Shown here one piece after another: positions 55,555-62,395 of a stretch of 64,000 bases of DNA. The stretch's first letter is position 1, and the number at the start of each line of letters is the position of its first letter. Under the pieces are notes generated by a model. The model saw only the letters and a list, made by a program, of their open reading frames with translations, was not told where the DNA came from and did no database searches. Source of the stretch: JAKEHA01 sp964560355 (GTDB lineage Bacteria > Krumholzibacteriota > Krumholzibacteriia > WVZY01 > JAKEHA01); NCBI GenBank assembly GCA_964560355.1, contig CAZLLI010000003.1:1-64000 (forward strand), written 5' to 3'. Made by a program: the position numbers and the translations under genes.

Positions 55555-55570
55555 GGGCACGAGACTTGCA
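55555..55570 (+). promoter_or_regulatory. Sigma-54-type promoter of the 55629 activator
   Basis: GGGCACG-AGAC-TTGCA, GG-N10-GC spacing, differing from the consensus only at the first base of the -24 box. The transcript would start near 55581, 48 bases before the ATG at 55629. It implies that this activator is itself under sigma-54. Confidence 0.5.
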
Positions 55571-55628
55571 CGACCGAGGCGCTTACTCCTCTTATACGCC
55601 GATGGTTTCCCGAGCGAGTGTGGGGGCG

Positions 55629-57053
55629 ATGCACGACGCATACGGCATTCTCGTAATCGAAGCGAGCGACTGGGACGCCGAGCAGGTGCGCGCGCTCTTG
55701 CGCACCCTGTCGAAGCCGGTCCGCATCCTCAAGGCCGCCGACCTCGACCAGGACTGTGTTCGCGTCGACATCATCCTCCTCGGCTTCACCGACGCGGTCT
55801 CGTTCGAAACGTCTCGTTCTACCTTAGAGAAGGCGCGCTCGTTGTCGCCCAACGCGCAGCTCATCCTGTGCATGCCGCGCGAGTCCGACGACCTCGACCG
55901 CCGCGTGCTCGAGCTCAAGGCGCGCGCCTTCCTCTTGAAGCCGCTCGAAGAGGGCACCTTCCGCGCGCTCATGGAGCAGACGCTTGCGTCCATCCACCTG
56001 CGCCGCGAACGCCAGGAGCACGCGCGCGCGTCCAAGCGCTCGGTTCACGTCGAAGAGATCATCGGCACGAGCCCGCTCATTCGCCGCGTGCTGGAACTGA
56101 TCGACAACGTCGCGCTGAGCACGTCGACGTCGGTGCTGCTCCTGGGCGAGTCCGGCGTCGGCAAGAGCCTCTTCGCGCACACCATCCACGAGCGCTCGCG
56201 CGCGGCGACGGGCCCCTTCATCGAGATCAACTGCGCGACGCTCCCGACCAGCCTGCTCGAGAGCGAATTGTTCGGCTACGAGCCGGGCGCGTTCACCGAC
56301 GCGCGCGCGCAAAAGATCGGCCTCATCGAATTGGCCGACGGCGGCACGCTGTTCCTCGACGAAATCACCGAGATCGAGATGCAGACGCAGGCTAAGCTGC
56401 TCAAGTTTCTCGACACCAAACGTTTTCGCCGCCTGGCCGGCGACCGCGAGATCGCGGTGGAGACGCGCGTCATCGCGGCCAGCAATCGCGACATCAAGGA
56501 AGAGGTGCGGGCGCGGCGCTTCCGCGAAGACCTCTACTATCGATTGAACGTGGTCGAGATTCGCGTGCCGTCGTTGCGCGAGCGCCGCGAGGACGTCGAA
56601 GTCATCGCCGACCACTACTTGGCCGAGTACAAGCGCAAGTTCAACAAGCCCCACCTGACGGTGTCGGCCGCCGCGCGCGCCATGATTCGCGAGTACCCGT
56701 GGCCCGGCAACGTGCGCGAGCTCGTCAACGTGCTCGAGCGCGCGGTGCTCCTGTGCAACGACGACGCCATCGACGCCCACCACCTCCCCATCGAGATGCC
56801 CGCCGCCGGCCGCCGCGCGCTCCTGCGACGCCGCTCCGACGGCACCATCGAGATGGAGCTGCCCACCGGCGCGGTGACGCTGGACGAAGTCGAGCGCGCG
56901 CTGATCGAAGCCACCCTCAAGCGCACGCGCGGCAACGTGTCCCGCGCGGCCGAGCTCATGGGCACCAGCCGCGGCGCGCTCCGCAACAAGCTCACGCGCT
57001 ACAAGATCGACTCCCACGCCTTCCGCCGCCGCTCCTTCGCGCTGCAAGACTGA
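55629..57053 (+). CDS. Sigma-54 activator with degenerate receiver and GAFTDA loop
   Basis: 474 residues from the ATG at 55629; an ATG at 55602 is less consistent with the promoter. Residues 1-120 are a CheY-like receiver fold, but the phospho-acceptor position is Gly52 (VDIILLGFTD) and the acidic pair is EA (VIEASDW); the Lys104 of FLLKP remains. It therefore should not be phosphorylated. The AAA+ domain has Walker A GESGVGKS (173-180), Walker B GGTLFLDEI, and GAFTDA (220-225) instead of GAFTGA. A Fis-type HTH ends the protein (NVSRAAELMGTSRGALRNK). Confidence 0.93.
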   Translation: MHDAYGILVIEASDWDAEQVRALLRTLSKPVRILKAADLDQDCVRVDIILLGFTDAVSFETSRSTLEKARSLSPNAQLILCMPRESDDLDRRVLELKARAFLLKPLEEGTFRALMEQTLASIHLRRERQEHARASKRSVHVEEIIGTSPLIRRVLELIDNVALSTSTSVLLLGESGVGKSLFAHTIHERSRAATGPFIEINCATLPTSLLESELFGYEPGAFTDARAQKIGLIELADGGTLFLDEITEIEMQTQAKLLKFLDTKRFRRLAGDREIAVETRVIAASNRDIKEEVRARRFREDLYYRLNVVEIRVPSLRERREDVEVIADHYLAEYKRKFNKPHLTVSAAARAMIREYPWPGNVRELVNVLERAVLLCNDDAIDAHHLPIEMPAAGRRALLRRRSDGTIEMELPTGAVTLDEVERALIEATLKRTRGNVSRAAELMGTSRGALRNKLTRYKIDSHAFRRRSFALQD

Positions 57054-57079
57054 CCTCGTTGCGCGCGCGCGCGTCCGTT

Positions 57080-57085
57080 GCTACT
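57080..57085 (+). promoter_or_regulatory. Promoter -10 close to the 57094 start codon
   Basis: TACTAT with eight bases to the GTG at 57094; a TTGCGC lies 15 bases upstream (57059-57064), a short spacer. If used, the acetyltransferase mRNA would be leaderless. Confidence 0.35.
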
Positions 57086-57093
57086 ATCGCGGC

Positions 57094-57585
57094 GTGGACG
57101 CACCTCCGCGCATCATCGTTCGCGACGCCGACCTTCGCGACGCGCCGTACATCGTCGACTTCAATCGCCGGCTCGCCGCCGAATCCGAAGAGCGCGTGCT
57201 CGACGCCGCCATCGTGACCGCGGGCGTGCGCCGGGGCTTCGCGCACCCGGAGCTGTGCCGCTACTTCGTGGCCGAGATCGACGGACGCGTGGTGGGCACC
57301 ACCATGGTGACGTACGAGCTCACCGACTGGCGCGACGGCGTGCTGTGGTGGCTGCAAAGCGTGTACGTCGAGCCCGAGTACCGGCGCGCGGGCGTGTTCA
57401 AGGCCCTCTATCGCTTCATCCACGAGCGCGCGCGCCAAAGCCGCGACGTGCGCGGCCTGCGCCTGTACGTACACCGGACGAATCACCGCGCGATGCGCGC
57501 CTACGAAACCATGGGCATGGCCAAAGCGGACTACGAGTGCTACGAGATCGACTGGTCCGACGCCGTGCGCCGACGCGAGGACTAG
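57094..57585 (+). CDS. GNAT-family N-acetyltransferase
   Basis: 163 residues, GTG start. Acetyl-CoA-dependent acyltransferase: central strand WLQSVYVEPEYRRAGVFKAL has the RxxGxxxAL-type pantetheine loop (here RRAGVFKAL), then LRLYVHRTNHRAMRAYETMG. Substrate unknown. The downstream SGNH gene starts on the last base of its stop codon. Confidence 0.88.
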   Translation: MDAPPRIIVRDADLRDAPYIVDFNRRLAAESEERVLDAAIVTAGVRRGFAHPELCRYFVAEIDGRVVGTTMVTYELTDWRDGVLWWLQSVYVEPEYRRAGVFKALYRFIHERARQSRDVRGLRLYVHRTNHRAMRAYETMGMAKADYECYEIDWSDAVRRRED

Positions 57586-58943
57586 TGCCGGGCTCGACGG
57601 GCGCTTCGACGGCGAGCCGCGGCGTCGCGCGGCTGCTTTTCATGGCGGCGGGCGCCGTGTTCCTGCTCGGCGCCGTGCTCTACAACCCGTGGACGCTCGA
57701 GGTCGCCGCGCGCGGCGCGCGCGCCCTCTTCCACCGCGCGTTTCTCACGCCTGACGCTTTCCACATCCATTGCGCGCAGTGGACCTTCGCGCTCCTCGGT
57801 GCGACCGCCTTCGCCGCGGCGTGGATGATCGGTCGCCACGCGCGCGTCGACCGCTTCTTTCGACGGGGCGCGGTCGAGAAGTGGGTGCTCGCCGTCTTGA
57901 TCGTGCTGGTGCCGGTCGTGTGTCTCGAAGTCGCGCTGCGTCCGTTTCTCCCCAACCACGAAAAAACGACGAACCTCTTTGTGAAGGACGAGCGCTTGGG
58001 ATGGAAGCTGCGGCCCAACGCGGTTACGCACTGGGGCGACGTCGAGGTGCGAGTCAACGAGCGCGGCTTTCGCGGTCCCGTGATTCCGTACGACAAGCCG
58101 CGCGGCGCGAAACGCGTCGTGTACCTCGGCGACTCCGTGACCTTCGGCTATCGCGTCGCGCGCTGGGAGGACACGTATCCGTACGTGCTGCAGTCTTTGC
58201 TCGCAACGCGCGACTCGCTCGCGGTCGAAACCGTCAACCTCGCCGTCGAAGGCTACTCGCAGTGGCAGGAAGCGATCGTGCTCGCCGACGAAGGCGACCG
58301 CTACCAGCCCGACCTGGTCGTGGTCGGTTTCGTGCTGAACGACGTCACCGAGATGTTCCACCTCGCGCGCTTCGGCGGCAGCGACGAAGGCTTCCAATTG
58401 CGCCACTCGTACGCGTCGCGCTGGGAGCGCTGGTTGTCGAAGAGCGCGCTCGTGTACGAGATCCAGAACGTGGTGCGCGAGATGAAGGCGCGGCGCGCGC
58501 TGGGCAGCGACCTCCGTCTCGGTGCGATTCGCCAGCAAGCGCTCGACGTGGAGACGCTGATGCGCCAACCCGACCAGGCCAACGTCAAGACCGCGTGGGA
58601 CATCGCGCTCGCCGACCTGCAGCGCATCGTCGACCACTGCGCGGCGCGCGACGTTCCCGTGCTGGTGGTGGTGTTCCCGTTCGCGGTGCAGATGGCCGAC
58701 CCCGACGGATTGTCGGCGCCGCAGCGCGTGCTCTCGTCGTACGCGGGCGCGCGCGGCGTCGACGCGGTCGATCTTTTGCCGCTCCTCGTCGAGCACGCGC
58801 GCGCGGCCGGCGTCGGCGCGGACGCCCTATTCGTCGACGAGGATCACTTGACCGTCGACGGCCACCGCGTGGTGGCAGGTATCCTGGAGGCGCGCGTCGC
58901 TGCTATACTGGCGCGTCGCAATCAGTCGGAGGTGACGCGATGA
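57585..58943 (+). CDS. Membrane-anchored SGNH/GDSL hydrolase
   Basis: 452 residues, GTG start at 57585 with GAGG four bases before. Three N-terminal hydrophobic segments (LLFMAAGAVFLLGAVLY, FALLGATAFAAAWMI, WVLAVLIVLVPVVCLEVAL) precede an extracytoplasmic SGNH domain: VVYLGDSVTFGYRV with the Ser, LNDVTE with the Asn, and DEDHLTVDGHRVV with the Asp/His. Possibly a deacetylase or acyltransferase on surface polysaccharide. It overlaps the zinc-peptidase start by four bases. Confidence 0.88.
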   Translation: MPGSTGASTASRGVARLLFMAAGAVFLLGAVLYNPWTLEVAARGARALFHRAFLTPDAFHIHCAQWTFALLGATAFAAAWMIGRHARVDRFFRRGAVEKWVLAVLIVLVPVVCLEVALRPFLPNHEKTTNLFVKDERLGWKLRPNAVTHWGDVEVRVNERGFRGPVIPYDKPRGAKRVVYLGDSVTFGYRVARWEDTYPYVLQSLLATRDSLAVETVNLAVEGYSQWQEAIVLADEGDRYQPDLVVVGFVLNDVTEMFHLARFGGSDEGFQLRHSYASRWERWLSKSALVYEIQNVVREMKARRALGSDLRLGAIRQQALDVETLMRQPDQANVKTAWDIALADLQRIVDHCAARDVPVLVVVFPFAVQMADPDGLSAPQRVLSSYAGARGVDAVDLLPLLVEHARAAGVGADALFVDEDHLTVDGHRVVAGILEARVAAILARRNQSEVTR

Positions 58944-59788
58944 AGTGGAGCGGTCGGCGCGAGAGTGGAAACGTCGAAGATCGTCGCGGGATGACGCCCG
59001 GACGCATGGTAGTGGGCGGAGGGTTGGGCACCATCGTGATTCTCGTCATCGCGGCGCTGTTCGGCGCCGACCCGCGCCAGCTGCTGCAAACCGCGCAGAC
59101 GCCGTCGGCGGACGGGACGGTGCAGGTCGACCCGCACCAGGAGGAGCTCAAGCATTTCGTCTCGGTCGTGCTCGCCGACACCGAGGACATTTGGGGCGAG
59201 ATCTTCGCGAGGCAAGGCACCACCTACCAAAAGCCGTGGGTGGTGTTGTTCACCGGCCAGGTCGAGTCCGCGTGCGGATTCGCGAGCGCGGCGTCGGGGC
59301 CGTTCTACTGCCCGCCCGACCAGAAGGTCTACATGGACCTCTCCTTCTTCGACGAATTGCAGTCGCGCTTCGGCGCGCCCGGAGACTTCGCGATCGCATA
59401 CGTGGTCGCGCACGAAGTCGGCCACCACGTGCAGAACATGATGGGCCTGACCGACAAAGTTCACTCGATGCAGGGACAAGTGAGCGAAGCCGAGTATAAC
59501 CAGATGTCGGTGCGCCTCGAGTTGCAGGCCGACTTCCTCGCCGGCGTGTGGGCGCACTACGCGCAGAACCAGCTCGATGTGGTCGAGCCGGGAGACTTCG
59601 ACGAAGCGATCGCCGCCGCGGGGGCGGTCGGCGACGACCGCATTCAGAAAGCAGCGCGCGGTTACGTCGTCCCCGACGCTTTCACGCACGGGACCTCCGC
59701 GCAGCGCATCGCGTGGTTCCGCCGCGGCTTCGAAACCGGCGACCTCACCCAGGGCGACACCTTCAGCATCGACTACGGGGACTTGTAG
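58940..59788 (+). CDS. Neutral zinc metallopeptidase, YpfJ family
   Basis: 282 residues; GGAGG seven bases before the ATG. One membrane helix (MVVGGGLGTIVILVIAALF) near residue 30, then the conserved TEDIWGEIF, CGFASAASGPFYCPPD and the HExxH motif YVVAHEVGHHVQNMMG. The C-terminal ELQADFLAGVWAHYA is also conserved, providing a third ligand. Anchored with its catalytic domain probably in the periplasm. Natural substrate not known for the family. Confidence 0.92.
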   Translation: MKWSGRRESGNVEDRRGMTPGRMVVGGGLGTIVILVIAALFGADPRQLLQTAQTPSADGTVQVDPHQEELKHFVSVVLADTEDIWGEIFARQGTTYQKPWVVLFTGQVESACGFASAASGPFYCPPDQKVYMDLSFFDELQSRFGAPGDFAIAYVVAHEVGHHVQNMMGLTDKVHSMQGQVSEAEYNQMSVRLELQADFLAGVWAHYAQNQLDVVEPGDFDEAIAAAGAVGDDRIQKAARGYVVPDAFTHGTSAQRIAWFRRGFETGDLTQGDTFSIDYGDL

Positions 59789-59800
59789 TCGGCGCGAACG

Positions 59801-61276
59801 CTAACGACCCATCAAGAGCAGTTTGCGCGTGACGTGTTGTCCGGCGACGTCGAGCCGGAGAAAATACACGCCCGCCGCGAGCGACCTTCCCGAATCCCCG
59901 CGACCGTCCCACGCGATCGACTGATCCCCTTCGGCGGTCGCGGGCCCGAAGAGGTCGCGCACCTTGGCGCCGCGCACGTCGTACACCGATAGCTGCACCC
60001 GCGCCGGCGACGCGACGCGCATCTGAATCGTCCCCGAGCGCGGGAACGGATTCGCGAACACGAGGTCGAAGCCGAGCGGCGGCGGCGGCGTGACGGACGT
60101 CGCCGTCGCACCCTGCAGTCGCTCCATCAGAGTGGAGCTCGTGATGCCGTCGGCCAGCGTCCAGAAGCCCGCGCACCAGATGTCGCAGTTCCCCACGATC
60201 TCCATGCCGCCGCTGCGCAGCATGTAGGTCGCGCCCGGAACTTGCGCGGGCACGTCGGTCCACGACGCACCGTCCCAGTGCCAGAAACCGTTCCAGCCCG
60301 ACGCCCACAGGTCGTTGGGCGCCACCGCGGCGAGCGACCCGCCCGTGTTCGCGGGGGGCGTCGCCACGCTCCACTGCGACCCGTTCCAGTGCATCAGCAC
60401 CACGCCGACGTCGGGAGCGCCGCCGATCGCCCACACGTCGTTGGGGCCGGTCGCGACGACGTCGTCCAGTCCGCTTTGCGAAATGTCCTCGATCGGACTG
60501 TCGACGTGTGTCCACGAATTCCCGTCCCAGTGGTAGGTGATGCCGCGAAACGTGTCGCCCACGTTGCGATAGTCGCCGACCGCCCACACGTCGTCGTGCG
60601 AGATCGCGACCACGTCGTTCAATTGATGGTGGCGGGTCGCGACGCGCGGCACCTCGACGTCGGTCCAGCTCGACCCGTCCCAGTGCAGCGCCATCGGCAC
60701 CGACGTCGCCTGCGCGTCGCCGTAGCCGTTGCCGATTCCCACCGCCCACACGTCGTCGTCGCCGACCGCGTCCACTTCGTACGCGAACCCTCCGCGCGCC
60801 GCGAACGGGTACACCGTCTGCGGACGCAGCGTCGCCGTCGCGACGAAATCCCACGAACCGTTTCGCCACCGAAGCACGAGCGGGAGATTGTTGGTGGGAT
60901 ACGTCGTGGTCACGTTGCCGACCAGCCACACGTCGCCGTTGGACGTCGCGACCACTCCCTCGGTCTCCGGGAACGTGCCGAGACTCGTCGTTTCCGGCAG
61001 TCCGAAGAGATTCCACGACGACCCGTTCCACCGCATCACGACCGGACCGCGGCCCGCGGGGTCGCCGCGCCAATAGCCGACCGCCCACGCGTCGTTGCTC
61101 GTGAGTGAGGTGATCGCCGTGAGTCGCGTCACGCTGTTGCCGACGTTGGGCGTCGGCACCAGCGTCCACGGTCCGCACGGCGCGACGGCCGCCGACACGG
61201 AGGCGATGAGAAGAGTCGCGCCGACCAGAATGGCGCGCAGTATCGAGCCTGGGTTGACTGGATGGTGGTACGTCAC
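59801..61276 (-). CDS. Secreted beta-propeller protein with FlgD-like C-terminal domain
   Basis: 491 residues from the GTG at 61276; an in-frame ATG at 61327 lacks a better signal. Signal peptide with GATLLIASVSAAVA. Residues about 45-395 carry some seven repeats with the core NDVWAVG or DDVWAVG followed by WNGSxW (for example VVMRWNGSSWNLF, HWDGSSWTDVEVP), a propeller. The last 85 residues form an FlgD-like Ig domain (NPFPRSGTIQMRVASPARVQ, VYDVRGAKVRDLF, IAWDGRGDSGRSLAAGVYFL). Surface or extracellular; ligand unknown. Confidence 0.85.
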   Translation of the reverse strand: MTYHHPVNPGSILRAILVGATLLIASVSAAVAPCGPWTLVPTPNVGNSVTRLTAITSLTSNDAWAVGYWRGDPAGRGPVVMRWNGSSWNLFGLPETTSLGTFPETEGVVATSNGDVWLVGNVTTTYPTNNLPLVLRWRNGSWDFVATATLRPQTVYPFAARGGFAYEVDAVGDDDVWAVGIGNGYGDAQATSVPMALHWDGSSWTDVEVPRVATRHHQLNDVVAISHDDVWAVGDYRNVGDTFRGITYHWDGNSWTHVDSPIEDISQSGLDDVVATGPNDVWAIGGAPDVGVVLMHWNGSQWSVATPPANTGGSLAAVAPNDLWASGWNGFWHWDGASWTDVPAQVPGATYMLRSGGMEIVGNCDIWCAGFWTLADGITSSTLMERLQGATATSVTPPPPLGFDLVFANPFPRSGTIQMRVASPARVQLSVYDVRGAKVRDLFGPATAEGDQSIAWDGRGDSGRSLAAGVYFLRLDVAGQHVTRKLLLMGR

Positions 61277-61464
61277 GGAGGCCCCCTTCCGCGAAGAAAT
61301 CCCGTGTCCGGGGAGGACCAGGATCATCGCGTATCGATTGCGGCCTTGCGTGTCTAGTCGATTTCGCCGGCGCCGGTCGGCACCCACGCGGGAAGATCGA
61401 TCACCGGGGAGTATATCCTACTTTGGACTTGTATGCTCGTCTTGTCTCGTCGACCGCGAGGCGA

Positions 61465-62007
61465 TCAGCGCGGGCGCGAGAGCTCGAAGCGAATGGTGCC
61501 CGCTTCCGCGCCGTCGCCGACAAAACGGAAGCCACACTTCTCGAGTACGCGAATAGACGGCCGCAATTCCGGCATGGTGTGCGCGACGACGCGCGTCACC
61601 GACGGGTGCGCGAACGCCCACGCGACCAGCGCGCGCACGGCTTCGGGGGCGTAGCCCTGGCGTTGGTGCGACTCGGCGACGGAGTACCCGACTTCGACGG
61701 TGCCGTCGTCCGCGGGCGCGCCGGCGAAACCGCCGTTGCCGATCAGGATCGCGCCGCCGCTCGCACGCGCGAGCAAGAAGTACCACTTCGTCCAGCCGTC
61801 GTGCTCGGGGTGCGCGCGCATGTACTCGAGCACCCAGCGCATCGAATTCTCGTCGCTATAGAGCGGCGGCCAGTCGGTGGGAATCTCGGCGTCGAGGTGC
61901 GATGCGAACGACGCGCGGTCCGCGAGCTCGGCGAGCTGCACGTCGACGGTGGCAGCGACGAGGATCAAGCGCGACGTGGGAACGGCGATGCGTCGATAGG
62001 GTGTCAT
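61465..62007 (-). CDS. GNAT-family N-acetyltransferase, RimJ/RimL-like
   Basis: 180 residues. The order of motifs is that of the RimJ/RimL branch: TSRLILVAATVDVQLAELAD at the start, GTVEVGYSVAESHQRQGYAP with the acetyl-CoA loop QRQGYAPEAV, and PSIRVLEKCGFRFVGDG. Substrate unknown. It lies between the propeller gene and the divergent glycine-zipper gene. Confidence 0.9.
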   Translation of the reverse strand: MTPYRRIAVPTSRLILVAATVDVQLAELADRASFASHLDAEIPTDWPPLYSDENSMRWVLEYMRAHPEHDGWTKWYFLLARASGGAILIGNGGFAGAPADDGTVEVGYSVAESHQRQGYAPEAVRALVAWAFAHPSVTRVVAHTMPELRPSIRVLEKCGFRFVGDGAEAGTIRFELSRPR

Positions 62008-62149
62008 GTGGGATCGCTTGTGAAGGTAGGCACGAGATTACAATTTGCTTGCCACTTTCGCAACCGCCTGCGCACACTGGCGCGAACGGCCCGCCGCTGG
62101 TCACCACTCGCCTCACCGCGGCCGCGTGCGAACTCTTCCAGGAGGATGT

Positions 62150-62395
62150 ATGGAATACTTGATCAACATTCTGGGCGGCGGCGTCGGCGGCAACATCTTC
62201 GGTGCGCTCATGAAGAACCGCAGCATGGGCCCGGCGCTCAACACGATCCTGGGTGCGCTCGGCGGACTCGCGGGCGGACAGCTCGGCGGCGGCGCGCTCG
62301 GCGGCAGCATGGGGGGCGACATCGCCGCGTCCGCGATCGGCGGAATCCTGCTCCCGCTGATCGGGAGCTTCTTCAAGAAAAAGCCCGCGGCCTAG
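62150..62395 (+). CDS. Small glycine-zipper protein
   Basis: 81 residues with a strong CAGGAGG four to five bases before the ATG. Almost entirely small, hydrophobic residues in glycine-zipper arrays (LGGGVGGNIFGALM, LGALGGLAGGQLGGGALGGS, IGGILLPLIGSFFKKKP) and a basic tail. Likely inserts in a membrane or assembles into oligomers. Function unknown. Its TAG stop overlaps the convergent barrel gene's stop. Confidence 0.7.
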   Translation: MEYLINILGGGVGGNIFGALMKNRSMGPALNTILGALGGLAGGQLGGGALGGSMGGDIAASAIGGILLPLIGSFFKKKPAA

